A model generated the notes under the pieces. The model did not search any database. It was not told the origin of the DNA and worked only from the letters and a program-made list of their open reading frames with translations. A stretch of DNA of 64,000 nt from Carboxylicivirga sp. M1479 (lineage in GTDB: Bacteria > Bacteroidota > Bacteroidia > Bacteroidales > Marinilabiliaceae). Positions 27,621-37,048 of the stretch are shown here, in pieces (position 1 is the first letter of the stretch; every line of letters begins with the position of its first letter). The stretch is from the NCBI RefSeq assembly GCF_007097485.1, contig NZ_VKDE01000021.1, positions 1-64,000 of the forward strand, read 5' to 3'. The position numbers and the translations under genes are program-made.

Positions 27621-28565
27621 ATGATACGGATTCATTTTTTAAATGTAGGACACGGAGATTGCATAATTGTTGAGTTTAAGGATAGCGGGCGTGTTGCTGT
27701 TATTGATATAAATATGACAGAAGATATGGATGAGACTTCTTACGCAGAATTGCTTGATGAAGCTATAAGTCTTCTTGATGATGTTGATAGGGCTTATCAC
27801 TCGTTGCGAGGGTATTCAAATGAGGAGCTGCTAGTAAAAGCAGAATACAAGATAGAGTTGCAGAATCCGATTAACTACCTGACTGAAAATCATATAAATG
27901 GTGTTTTTAGATTCATCTCAACACATCCGCATATGGATCATATGACAGGATTGAAAGAATTAAATGAAGCTAAAGGGATGAAGGTCTTATGGATCTCAAA
28001 GAATAACCAAACACAGGAAGAATCAAAATTATCAGATACACAAAAAGAGGATTGGAAATTCTATAAGAAACATAGAGATACGAAACAAAAAGATTTAGAT
28101 GGCATTCGCACTATTGGGCCAAAATCAGCAGAATCAAATAATTTCTGGAGAGAGGACAAGATAACAATATTGGCCCCAGATACCAATTTGTTGAGTAATT
28201 CTAACACTAACAACTTGAGTTATGTGCTTTTAATTGAATATGGTGGTAAAAAGATAGTATTAGGAGGTGATGCAGAGAAAGATTCTTGGGATTATATATT
28301 GGAAAACTATAGTAACCTAATAAAAGATGTTACAATATTAAAGGCTTCACATCATGGTAGAGATAGTGGTTACCATCAAAAGGCAGTTAAACAAATGAAC
28401 CCAGAGTTTACTATTGTTTCCGTTGGCAAGAAACCATCAACAGATGCATCAAATAAATACAGAAACTATTGTGATAATGTTTGGTCAACAAGGTGGAAAG
28501 GAAATATTGTTTTTGAAATACAATCTAATGGAGAAATGACATTTGATACGCAGCATGATAGATAA
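27621..28565 (+). CDS. Metallo-beta-lactamase-fold hydrolase (ComEC-like), second of a pair
   Basis: 314 residues. MIRIHFLNVGHGDCIIVEF is the typical ComEC-like N-terminal strand, and the ligands HPHMDH (102-107), LGGDAE (about 216-220) and KASHHG (about 248-253) are intact. It is more canonical than the first MBL protein and not a recent duplicate, since the two share only motif-level similarity. It is probably translated from the same mRNA as the membrane protein just upstream. Confidence 0.9.
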   Translation: MIRIHFLNVGHGDCIIVEFKDSGRVAVIDINMTEDMDETSYAELLDEAISLLDDVDRAYHSLRGYSNEELLVKAEYKIELQNPINYLTENHINGVFRFISTHPHMDHMTGLKELNEAKGMKVLWISKNNQTQEESKLSDTQKEDWKFYKKHRDTKQKDLDGIRTIGPKSAESNNFWREDKITILAPDTNLLSNSNTNNLSYVLLIEYGGKKIVLGGDAEKDSWDYILENYSNLIKDVTILKASHHGRDSGYHQKAVKQMNPEFTIVSVGKKPSTDASNKYRNYCDNVWSTRWKGNIVFEIQSNGEMTFDTQHDR

Positions 28566-28655
28566 ATTTAATTCATAGAAAGTTGGCTTAATAGATTCCA
28601 AATAAACAAAGCGCATAGCTATGAGTTATATTTTTATGTAAGTTTACAGAGTTAT

Positions 28656-29684
28656 ATGAGCCAATTTGATTACATAAAAGAAATAGCTAAGTATGGACTA
28701 GAGAATGATCAGGAGCATCTTTTAAAGGTGCTGAATGAACTCATTGCCTATTCGCGTAAGACGAAGAAGACGAATTTTGCTTTGCAGTTGCAGTCTATCT
28801 TAAAGGAGGGCTTGCGTTCTCAGCATACGAAAGGTCTTACCAAGACTGGTAGTGCTAAGTACTTTATCAAGGAAGATGATCGTGAGATTAATGAGTTGAT
28901 CATTGAGAAGCTTACTTCGGATTATACTTTTGATAATCTTGTATGTTCATCAGAAATACGAACGGACTTAGAATATTTTGTGAAAGAGCATCATGGTATT
29001 GAGGTCTTGAATAAGTTTGACTTACCCGTATCAAATAAGTTGTTATTTCATGGGCCATCGGGATGTGGAAAGACTTTGGCTTCCTACGTACTGGCTGGTG
29101 AGCTGGATAAGATGATGTATGTGGTCAATCTTGGTGCTATTGTATCGTCGAAGCTAGGTGAAACGAGTAAGAACCTGGCGAAGCTTTTTAAACGTGCTAC
29201 ACATGAGGATTGTATTATCTTTTTGGATGAGTTTGACTCATTGGGTAAGGTGCGCGACTACAGTCAGGATCATGGTGAGATGAAACGTGTGGTTAATACG
29301 ATTCTTCAGCTGTTTGATTACTTACCACAGAATAGCTTGATAATAGCTGCTACCAACCAGATGCAGATGTTGGATGATGCTTTGCTACGACGCTTTGATT
29401 TGAAAGTTAATCTTGATTTGCCGACTAAAAAGCAGATACAAGAGTTGATTGAGAAGACCTCCTCAAAAACTCAATTTACTTTTAGAACAAAAAAGGAGCT
29501 AAACGAGGTTGTTGCTTTGTCTCAAGGTATGTCGTATTACCTTGTGCAGAAATGTATCTTAAGTGCTATTAAACGTACTTTGTTCAATAATGATGCGACC
29601 TCATCGGATTCTTTCTTTATTGATACGGCTATTCTTAAGGAGTTGTTGAAGCGAGAGAAAGTAGCAGAAGCTAATGCTTTTTAA
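28656..29684 (+). CDS. AAA+ ATPase (classic FtsH/katanin-like)
   Basis: 342 residues, one AAA module. Walker A GPSGCGKT (133-140), Walker B IIFLDEFD (187-194), sensor-1 AATNQ (231-235) and arginine-finger RRFD (245-248) are all intact. The N-terminal 90 residues are helical, with no membrane segment. It converges on an intracellular subtilisin-like protease gene 317 bp away. AAA ATPase plus S8-protease neighbours recur in bacterial mobile islands, and the ATPase may feed or regulate the protease. That partnership is inferred. Confidence 0.85.
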   Translation: MSQFDYIKEIAKYGLENDQEHLLKVLNELIAYSRKTKKTNFALQLQSILKEGLRSQHTKGLTKTGSAKYFIKEDDREINELIIEKLTSDYTFDNLVCSSEIRTDLEYFVKEHHGIEVLNKFDLPVSNKLLFHGPSGCGKTLASYVLAGELDKMMYVVNLGAIVSSKLGETSKNLAKLFKRATHEDCIIFLDEFDSLGKVRDYSQDHGEMKRVVNTILQLFDYLPQNSLIIAATNQMQMLDDALLRRFDLKVNLDLPTKKQIQELIEKTSSKTQFTFRTKKELNEVVALSQGMSYYLVQKCILSAIKRTLFNNDATSSDSFFIDTAILKELLKREKVAEANAF

Positions 29685-30001
29685 ATTGGACAATTATCAA
29701 TTGCCAAAATGTAATTTGAGATTTGAGTTGAACGTTGTCCGCTGGTTGCGATTTTAGGTGCAACAAAGTGGCAAGCTACGTTGCAGAGTATATGGCTAGT
29801 GTGAACGTTGAACTACGACAGTCAAAAGGTAACGCGTAAAAAAAGAATAGCTGCAGCAAAGTGGTATACAGCTGGAAGTATGATCGCTTATGAAACCTAT
29901 CTCCATTCTCGCTTATGGTACTTCCCTTTGCCCCTATGAGCAAAGGGAAGAATGATTTGCAGGTTTGATAATAGCTTTAATAGAACAACCTGAAGCGGTT
30001 T
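29685..30001. other. Convergent intergenic region with hairpin
   Basis: 317 bp without a gene between the AAA ATPase and the protease. It holds ATTGCCAAAATGT (29700-29712) and CGATTTTAGGTGCA (29749-29762), shared with 24256-24358, and a terminator hairpin at 29921-29950. Confidence 0.6.
29921..29950. terminator. Bidirectional terminator hairpin
   Basis: Perfect 11-bp stem CTTCCCTTTGC / GCAAAGGGAAG with an 8-nt loop, between the convergent AAA ATPase and S8 peptidase genes. Confidence 0.65.
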
Positions 30002-32617
30002 TTACTCTAATTCTGCTTCTAGGTCGATTGCGTTTAATGCTGATAGTTCGTTGACTAATTGAATTTCGTCGTAGAGTTGATTCGATAACATACCATCAAC
30101 TTCCTGTTCTTCAATCCGGAGTACGATAGAATACTTATGCTCTTCCCTTTTTAATCTTTCTAAAATAGAGGGGTCTATATTCTTTTTACAATCACAACGG
30201 ACTAATAGGTTTAACTTATTGCCTTTATCAATAATATGTGGAGAGCTAACGGAGAAATCAATTTTCTGACTATTAGAGGATGGTTTTTTCTCAAGTGGAT
30301 AATAGTCCTCAGACCAGGTTACACTATTCTTGTACTCTCTAACTTGTTTCGCATACTCCCATAACGCTTTTTTATCTGGATCATTAGCTTTTTCATGCGT
30401 TGTATAACCCGCCAGAATATCAATACTTGTTTCTAGATCATTATTTAATGGCTTGAACAATGCAAAACTAATGTGTAAAGGACAATACGCTAAAGCATTA
30501 TTGAAAATAGGCATGAAACTATAACATAAAGTTGCAGTAATCCTGAGTGTGTTCTTTCTAGGTCGCTTAGATAGTTCTTCCAAGAATTTTGGAAGAGTAA
30601 TTACCAGCCCTTTATGGCTATTTAATTTAATGGTGTTTTCAATAACCAATGTGACGCAATTATCGTTAGACGATAAGGCATATTCTTCATTTGGAACACC
30701 GTGTCCAGTGAGAAACTTTAGCAATCTATCTTTATTATAGAGCTTTGATAAAAGAGCTTTTTGCTTATTTGTCAGGGTATTCAACGATGTTTTTCTAAAA
30801 TTATCAATTGAATACTTAAGTTTTAACTCATTAATTATTGGACTAAGGAATTCCGAATTGTAATTCAGAGATGCGGAATTAATGATTAGCGCTTTGATAG
30901 ATTGTGTGTTAATATTAGGGTATCCTTTTTTTATCTTAGCGGCAATGTTGGTAACTAGCGGAGCAGAATTGCTAGTGCCGTAACTTCTTTCACTTAATAA
31001 GCCAGAACGCGTTGTTAAAACTTCCATTCCAGCTGAATTTAAGATAGCATCTCCACCAGCAAAAACCACATCAGGCTTATGGATATTTTTATTGATAAGT
31101 GATTTAGATATATGATACCCGTTAATCACTTTGCTATAATCCGCATGGTATTTTTTAGTGTAATAAGAAGGTAGTTCTTTTGAGTGGGTAAGATCAGAGT
31201 CATTTACATTAAAATTCTCAGCAATTGCACCGATTGTTAAGTTATTATATGATTCAGCCGGAGAATTTATATTACAGCATTCACATTCATGTTCAAAACT
31301 TACTTTATTCGGATTATAAAAGTGATTTGGGTATGTGTGAAGTGGATCACTAACTCGTTGCATTTCTTGCATATCTTCATAACCCAAATTGCCTGCAGCT
31401 AAAAAAAATAATACATCTAATTCATATGCCAGCTTATCTAATAGAAATGCATACTCGGAGACAATTTCGTTGTACAACTTACTTGTTGTTGATGTCATTG
31501 ATAGATTAAATAGTTTCACCCCGTTTTGTGCAGCATCTCTAATAATTGTTTCAAGTTCTATTAGGCTATAAACACCTTCACTATCATCTATTACTTTTAT
31601 TGGGACAATATTCGCATCGCTCGTAAATTGAGACTGGTTGTTGTCAAAGAAGCTTGTTCCTAATGCGATTAGACCAGCGATGCCTGTTCCATGGCCATTA
31701 GAATCAATAATAGGTAATGGATTCCCATTATTTGTTAAATCGTAGTTATAATTAACTATTGTATTTTTTAATACGGAATTTTGTTCCACACCTGTATCGA
31801 TTACCGCAATTAAAGGGGCTGCCTTATTTTCATTAACAGTAAAGCCTGCTATCGTTTGTCTAACGCCAAAACTACTAGGTTTTACTTTATAGGTATGGCT
31901 TTGTATTTTATATATATTATCAAAATTTGCAGCCAATAAAGAAATTAAATCATCTGGGGCATTTTGAATGCTGATGAATGAATGGTTCTCCTCTAAAGAG
32001 TAAGTAAAGTCTGAATTTCTTCCTTTTAGCTCAGATAAGTACTGCAACAAACTAGTTGTAATATTGTGGATAGAACTAGAAATAACAGTATTGTCAATTA
32101 ACTCAATTAGAACACTCTGATTTGAAAATCCTTTAATTATATCACTCGATTTTAATAGCTCAAAGTTATTAATATATACAAGCAGGTAACTAGACTCATC
32201 TAACTCAATATCACCTTCTTCTCTATTTGCAAAAGTGTTAATGTGTTCTTTCCATAATTCAAATTTACTCCGCTCATTGATAGCTAATAATACAGTATGA
32301 TTTAACTCTTCATATTTAACTGCTACTAGGCCATAAATGGCTTCATACTTTTCTCTTAAATCTTTTGTAAAAACGCCATGAAAATAAATCTTTACATAAT
32401 CAACATGCTCATTAATATCAATTGTTCTGTTGACCTGTCGTTGACGAAGGTCTTCACTAAATGAATTTAGGCATGTTGAGAATGTCTGCTTTTTGTTTTC
32501 ATACTTTAATGGATCAATACTTCTATCTTCTTCTTCCTTTGGAGGAATGAATCCCCTTTTCGGGAATTTAACTACTGTACGAATTGTATTGTTGAGATAA
32601 AAATGCGGTCTTGTCAT
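30002..32617 (-). CDS. Intracellular subtilisin-like (S8) peptidase
   Basis: 871 residues, no signal peptide. The catalytic triad is complete: Asp274 (AVIDTG), His309 (NGHGTGIAG) and Ser549 (GTSNSAP), with oxyanion Asn410 (AAGN). The N-terminal 250 residues and C-terminal 200 residues are not recognised and may be sensor and regulatory parts. A cysteine cluster (ECECCN, about 444-449) lies inside the catalytic domain. It follows the DUF4041 gene by 10 bp (same operon) and faces the AAA ATPase gene. A cytoplasmic protease beside an ATPase suggests a regulated, possibly suicidal, defence protease. Confidence 0.85.
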   Translation of the reverse strand: MTRPHFYLNNTIRTVVKFPKRGFIPPKEEEDRSIDPLKYENKKQTFSTCLNSFSEDLRQRQVNRTIDINEHVDYVKIYFHGVFTKDLREKYEAIYGLVAVKYEELNHTVLLAINERSKFELWKEHINTFANREEGDIELDESSYLLVYINNFELLKSSDIIKGFSNQSVLIELIDNTVISSSIHNITTSLLQYLSELKGRNSDFTYSLEENHSFISIQNAPDDLISLLAANFDNIYKIQSHTYKVKPSSFGVRQTIAGFTVNENKAAPLIAVIDTGVEQNSVLKNTIVNYNYDLTNNGNPLPIIDSNGHGTGIAGLIALGTSFFDNNQSQFTSDANIVPIKVIDDSEGVYSLIELETIIRDAAQNGVKLFNLSMTSTTSKLYNEIVSEYAFLLDKLAYELDVLFFLAAGNLGYEDMQEMQRVSDPLHTYPNHFYNPNKVSFEHECECCNINSPAESYNNLTIGAIAENFNVNDSDLTHSKELPSYYTKKYHADYSKVINGYHISKSLINKNIHKPDVVFAGGDAILNSAGMEVLTTRSGLLSERSYGTSNSAPLVTNIAAKIKKGYPNINTQSIKALIINSASLNYNSEFLSPIINELKLKYSIDNFRKTSLNTLTNKQKALLSKLYNKDRLLKFLTGHGVPNEEYALSSNDNCVTLVIENTIKLNSHKGLVITLPKFLEELSKRPRKNTLRITATLCYSFMPIFNNALAYCPLHISFALFKPLNNDLETSIDILAGYTTHEKANDPDKKALWEYAKQVREYKNSVTWSEDYYPLEKKPSSNSQKIDFSVSSPHIIDKGNKLNLLVRCDCKKNIDPSILERLKREEHKYSIVLRIEEQEVDGMLSNQLYDEIQLVNELSALNAIDLEAELE

Positions 32618-32627
32618 GGTTCACTTT

Positions 32628-34208
32628 TTAGTTAGGATTTACTTCTGTTATGCTTTTCATAGCCAGACTCTCACGATACTCAGCAGCTTCCGCTTTGAGG
32701 GTCCATTTGGTTTCGATGCCTTGTTTATCGATTTCGGCTTTAATGGATGAGATATTGATTTGGAAGAATTCTTTGCGTGCATTGACCTTGTTCATCTGGT
32801 TATCGACAAAAGTCCTGTGCAGCTCTTTTTCTAGTGCCGGTGCATCTTCAGAGTGTATCATGGCATGCACATCGAAGCTGAATGGAACGCTGGCATCGCC
32901 AAGCTCTTTGACTCTATCAAGGGGTTCGAGGCGACGTGTCAGTCCAATCTTAAAGACGTCTTCACCGAAGGAGCCTATGTTGGAAATGATATAGACATGG
33001 CCACGCTTGGTTTGCTGTGCCATGGATAGGGCTCTCTGGTTCTTGAGTTCAGCTTCTTCGTACTTAGATTGCAGTTCGTCGAGTTGTTGCTGGAACTTCT
33101 GCTTTTCCTGCTCTGAGGCATCTTCGAACTGTTTGCGTACTTTCTCCATGGCTTTTTGAAGCATCTTCTCTTCTTTCTCAGCATCACGGATGGCCTTTTC
33201 GTATTCCCGTCGAGCTCTTTCTTCCTCGCGGATGGCTTCCTTGATTCGCTTTTGTTCTTCACGTTCCTCTTCACGCAACACAATGACCCGTACGACCCAA
33301 TGCAATTCTTCTATCCTTGCATCGAGGTATTCTTTTGTAATGATGGCGTCACGGAATGCCTTACCATTATTATTAACTATGCTATAGGCGTCTTTTATTT
33401 CCTGCTCCAACTTACCGAAGTTATCATGTTTAACACGTCCCAGTATGGAATCTACTTTTCCGTTAAATGCATCCATCACAAAGTTTACCGCTGTACGACG
33501 TCGATGTACTTCAACGTATTTACATGTGGCTGCCGATTCATTCTTTACCATGAATTTTGAGCGCTCGCGTGCTTTCTTCAGTTCCACACCTGCTTCTTTG
33601 TGGCCGTATTCTTCAGCTAAATCATCCAATAAGGAATGGGTAGGCTTTAAATATTCATCACCATAACCTTTGATAATATTACGCATGGCTTTGATGGTGT
33701 TGTCGTAATGATCGGCGTTGCGTTTGGCTTCGAGTGCTTCACCGGCAATTTCCTCGGCTCTGGCATTGGCATTGGCGATGATGGTGCCTGATTGCTCATT
33801 GGCATTTTGCAATATGGTATTGGCTTTTTCCCTTATGCCTTTGGCATCGGATCTAGCAATGCTTTTAATTTGTTCTACTTCGGTGATGACCTCTGCGTAT
33901 TCTTTATTTGCTTGATCTTTCAAACCATCTGCAAAAGCGGCTATGTTGACGATGTGCTGGTATTTACTTAATTCATCCAGTTGTCTGCTTTGAGTGGTGA
34001 TGGTCGATTCGTGGCTCTTAATTTCGGATTGCAGGTTATTCTTCTCTGCTGAATGGTGCTTGAGTAATGAAGAGAGTTCTTTTTTATGTTTGGCTTTAGC
34101 ACTTGAGTTGATAAGGATTAAAGCTAATGCAAGCGCGACGAGCAGGAATATGAGTGTTTCCAAAATAACTGTTTTTGTGAGTTGACCTAAGTGATGGGTG
34201 TAATCCAA
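32628..34208 (-). CDS. DUF4041 / GIY-YIG (T5orf172-type) membrane-anchored protein
   Basis: 526 residues. An N-terminal membrane helix (about 15-33) is followed by a long coiled coil (about 40-400, with many E, K, Q and A residues) that includes the DUF4041 region (about 215-310). A C-terminal GIY-YIG-like Mug113/T5orf172 domain spans about 405-490 (HVYIISN ... FKIGLTRR ... ALEKELHRTF). The start is TTG at 34208: no in-frame ATG occurs until about residue 170, and later starts would delete the membrane helix. It is co-transcribed with the S8 peptidase. DUF4041/T5orf172 proteins are common in phages and islands; the activity is not established. Confidence 0.8.
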   Translation of the reverse strand: MDYTHHLGQLTKTVILETLIFLLVALALALILINSSAKAKHKKELSSLLKHHSAEKNNLQSEIKSHESTITTQSRQLDELSKYQHIVNIAAFADGLKDQANKEYAEVITEVEQIKSIARSDAKGIREKANTILQNANEQSGTIIANANARAEEIAGEALEAKRNADHYDNTIKAMRNIIKGYGDEYLKPTHSLLDDLAEEYGHKEAGVELKKARERSKFMVKNESAATCKYVEVHRRRTAVNFVMDAFNGKVDSILGRVKHDNFGKLEQEIKDAYSIVNNNGKAFRDAIITKEYLDARIEELHWVVRVIVLREEEREEQKRIKEAIREEERARREYEKAIRDAEKEEKMLQKAMEKVRKQFEDASEQEKQKFQQQLDELQSKYEEAELKNQRALSMAQQTKRGHVYIISNIGSFGEDVFKIGLTRRLEPLDRVKELGDASVPFSFDVHAMIHSEDAPALEKELHRTFVDNQMNKVNARKEFFQINISSIKAEIDKQGIETKWTLKAEAAEYRESLAMKSITEVNPN

Positions 34209-34532
34209 AAGTAAGAAAAAAATATTTTGGTGTTCTTTTCCTGAAATCAGATTTAATGTGTTCTAAAAAACATAGAGCTTCCTGGTTCTCTTATTGCTAA
34301 TCTAATTGTTTCAGATCTTCAATTAGTTGTAATGATTGAGAATTGGTTAACTATAACGTAACGTGATGCTAAGTCAAATATTCGCTTATGTTTTATTGGA
34401 AGTTATTGTAGTATGTATGGAGGCGGAAAAGGGTTATACGGAAAACAAATAGCACAATTGAAGTGTTACGGAGTAAAAAGTAAAGTACGCACTGATTGCA
34501 AATCATCGTTAGTGGAAGGAACGCGAGGGGTA
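34209..34532. other. Intergenic region with third 26-nt-type repeat
   Basis: 324 bp without a gene. TACTTTTG (a -7-like element on the minus strand, 34206-34213) overlaps the TTG start of the DUF4041 gene but has no -33 partner. The diverged repeat CACTGATTGCAAATCATCG lies at 34490-34508. Confidence 0.5.
34490..34527 (+). repeat. Intergenic repeat, diverged copy 3
   Basis: CACTGATTGCAAATCA matches copies 1 and 2. The rest (TCGTTAGTGGAAGGAACGCGA) aligns with their GCGCCAGCGAAGGGAGACGA with several changes. Confidence 0.65.
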
Positions 34533-36116
34533 TTAGCACTGATAAAGCGCCATGCTTCTTTCGAATGATGGTTTGAAAAACTGTTCTAAATCAACTTCAG
34601 TATCAAGATTCAACTTCTCTCTAATACGGAATTTAGCTTTTCGCACTGTCGATTTTTGAACACTTTGAATTTGACAGATGGCATCGGTTGACATACCCAA
34701 TGCAAACATTAAAGCATACCGTGCATCAGCCTTCGATAGTTGTTGGTAATCGCTTAAGAATGTTTGATAAGTTTCACGGTAGCAAATGTCGAAATGAGTT
34801 GAAATGGTTTTTATCGTGACTTTACTTTTAGGGATGGTTTCCACTTCAACACCTAAACGTTTTTGCATGAGAATTTTTTCATTCATACCAACAACAAGGG
34901 CTTGAAGCTCTCGGTTTTTGGCACGTATCTTTCTTTGGCGTTTTTTATATAGATTGATGAGGTAATAAACTAAGAGCGTAGATAGAAGGAAACCAATTAT
35001 AGCTATTAAGGAGATGGTGGTACGTTGCCACTTTAGGGTTGTAATGTCTTCTTTTAACGTATCAACTTCAGCTGAGATTTCAAGGACTAGGGCTAGACGT
35101 TGCTTCTGCTTGGATGTGAAAAGGTTTTGATATTTGGTAGCCTTACTTAAATGCTCAAATGCCTGATTGTAGTTGTTGTTAATCGTATCGATGCGGCACA
35201 GTAGTTTGTAAGGGTAATATTTCTTTTCATGTAACCCATATTTATCGTAAGATTCAATTGAGAGATAGAGGTAATTTTCTGCACCCTCAATGTCGTTTTG
35301 CAAATAACGTAATGCCCCTTTCAACTGCAAAATACCCGGTTCCTTAGCTATTCCTACAAAGTCATCGTCTAATGCAGATAATGCCTTATCTACATAATAC
35401 TCTGCAGAGTCTAACTCTTCTTTTTGCTGAAAAAGATGACCAATTCTTCTATAAATATTAGCGGCTTTATTATTTAGATTAAGCTTGATGTAGTTGTCTG
35501 CTATGCTTTTAAGCTTCTGAATTGTTCCTGATTCTTTTGATTTCAAAATAGACCAAAAAGAGTACTCGGCAAATAATTGATGAGGGTAACTCCCATATTC
35601 TTTTAATTGTTTAACCCCCTTATTTAATGTAATGGTATAATCTTTTTTTAAATATCCATTACATCGTGCAATACCAATATTAGCAATTCCGGAATAGATG
35701 CATGGTCGATCATCTAAGAAGTTGATACACTTGTAGTAGTTGACAATGGCTTGTTCCCAATACCCAACCCCTTCTGATATCCAGGCCATTATTAAGTGAC
35801 ACTTAGCTTGTCCTTCAGAATTATCATTAATAATAAACTCCGTGAGTGTTTCCTTGATAGTGATAAGAGCAGAGTCAGGTTTTCCTTTTTGGTAGAAGAG
35901 AAAGGCATCTAAAAGTTGAATCTCATTTTTGTATTTGTTTTTTTGGGCTATAGAGATTTTTTGGTTTAGTTTAATTAGTTTTTTTTCGGCTAGCTCAGGA
36001 TAATAATATAGTTGACTTTCAATATCCGCAATTTGGGCGGATACATTTCTTTGTGCAATCAACTCTGAAAATGTGCAAATAAAAATAAGGTACACTATAA
36101 AAATTACTCTTCCCAT
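34533..36116 (-). CDS. TPR-containing membrane regulator with C-terminal HTH
   Basis: 527 residues. The signal peptide MGRVIFIVYLIFICTFSELIAQ leads into periplasmic TPR repeats (about 30-340), a membrane helix (about 365-388), a basic coiled-coil and a C-terminal LuxR-like helix-turn-helix (about 440-527: LSKADARYALMFALGMSTDAICQIQSVQKSTVRKAKFRIREKL). This is a Bacteroidota one-component sensor-regulator: the periplasmic TPR part would sense a ligand and the cytoplasmic HTH bind DNA. It is divergent from a small exported peptide and a LytTR gene, 304 bp away, which could be its targets. Confidence 0.85.
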   Translation of the reverse strand: MGRVIFIVYLIFICTFSELIAQRNVSAQIADIESQLYYYPELAEKKLIKLNQKISIAQKNKYKNEIQLLDAFLFYQKGKPDSALITIKETLTEFIINDNSEGQAKCHLIMAWISEGVGYWEQAIVNYYKCINFLDDRPCIYSGIANIGIARCNGYLKKDYTITLNKGVKQLKEYGSYPHQLFAEYSFWSILKSKESGTIQKLKSIADNYIKLNLNNKAANIYRRIGHLFQQKEELDSAEYYVDKALSALDDDFVGIAKEPGILQLKGALRYLQNDIEGAENYLYLSIESYDKYGLHEKKYYPYKLLCRIDTINNNYNQAFEHLSKATKYQNLFTSKQKQRLALVLEISAEVDTLKEDITTLKWQRTTISLIAIIGFLLSTLLVYYLINLYKKRQRKIRAKNRELQALVVGMNEKILMQKRLGVEVETIPKSKVTIKTISTHFDICYRETYQTFLSDYQQLSKADARYALMFALGMSTDAICQIQSVQKSTVRKAKFRIREKLNLDTEVDLEQFFKPSFERSMALYQC

Positions 36117-36420
36117 CGCTCCATCATTCTACCATAGAGTACAGTTCATCAATACTCAATCGTTATAATATATTTAACAAAGGTAAGAAAAAAGATATTT
36201 GGGTTACTCATTATATTAGTAATGTCCGTCAGCATAAGAAGGCCAATATTAATGCTCCTAAACGGCTATTAAATTGCTTGGGATGTTATAATGCTGGTTC
36301 TATATAATGTTGTATATGTGTACGCTAAGACTTGCCACGCCTTTTGCCATGCTTCATTTTCTTATTCCCTTGAAGTATGCTATTCTTTTGTGGTCCATTT
36401 AATTCTTAAAGGACACACAT
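36117..36420. promoter_or_regulatory. Divergent promoter region of TPR/HTH regulator and exported peptide
   Basis: 304 bp, no gene. On the minus strand TACCTTTG (36178-36185) matches the -7 consensus for the TPR/HTH gene, without a clear -33 element. No clear plus-strand promoter was found. Confidence 0.4.
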
Positions 36421-36636
36421 ATGAAAACAATGCGTATTGGGCGTTTTATCATCGCCATATTATTCTTATTAGGGAGTGCTAGTATTAATCTACGTGCTGA
36501 AGCTCAAACAAACAATAATAGTGTTATAACTACTTCCAATTATCAAATACAAACAGATGAAGAGGACCCAGTGGAAATTGATCCTACAGAAGATCCATTT
36601 AGTGCTGATTGGATATTAACCATATTAGGTTTATAA
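36421..36636 (+). CDS. Small exported peptide
   Basis: 71 residues. A clear signal peptide (MKTMRIGRFIIAILFLLGSASINLRAEAQ, cleavage near residue 28) is followed by a short acidic mature part (DEEDPVEIDPTEDPF) with a hydrophobic end (WILTILGL). It lies 46 bp upstream of a stand-alone LytTR regulator and is divergent from a TPR/HTH sensor. It could be a signal peptide of a communication circuit or an unrecognised surface peptide; no family is recognised. Confidence 0.6.
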   Translation: MKTMRIGRFIIAILFLLGSASINLRAEAQTNNNSVITTSNYQIQTDEEDPVEIDPTEDPFSADWILTILGL

Positions 36637-36682
36637 AATTCCCGATTCTACCAGCCTAACCCTTTTTTAACCGTCATATATA

Positions 36683-37048
36683 ATGATGTATAAAGAATGT
36701 GAGAATCCAGATAAGATATGTTTTCAAAAGAAACTTGGTCTTTTGACACCTAAAGGAATAGTACGATTAGTGGATATTCATGATATTGTATACATCAACG
36801 CCGAAAGAAGTTATTGTAAAGTTAATTTGAATGATGGAGATGAGATTGTTGTGAGTAAACCTCTTAAGAGATTCGAGAGTAAATTGTGCGAAGGTAAATT
36901 TATTCGTTGTCATCGAAGCTACATAGTTAATAAAATCTATTTAGTTGGCTTCTCGAAGAGCGCGAAAAGTATTAAGTTGATGAATGGAGATGAATTACCT
37001 TGTAGTGAGCAGGTTTTGAAAGAATTAATTGAAGAGGTGATGTTGTAG
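36683..37048 (+). CDS. Stand-alone LytTR DNA-binding regulator
   Basis: 121 residues, essentially only the LytTR domain (about 17-115): VDIHDIVYINAERSYCKVNL, KPLKRFESKL, FIRCHRSYIVN. There is no receiver or membrane domain, so it must be controlled through expression or partners. LytTR proteins often regulate peptide-based communication and bacteriocin genes. It follows the exported-peptide gene by 46 bp and could start at either of two adjacent ATGs (36683 or 36686). Confidence 0.85.
   Translation: MMYKECENPDKICFQKKLGLLTPKGIVRLVDIHDIVYINAERSYCKVNLNDGDEIVVSKPLKRFESKLCEGKFIRCHRSYIVNKIYLVGFSKSAKSIKLMNGDELPCSEQVLKELIEEVML

Noticed and set aside
33156-33560. 134-codon plus-strand ORF
   Set aside because: Antisense to the coiled-coil region of the DUF4041 gene; biased composition explains the open frame.
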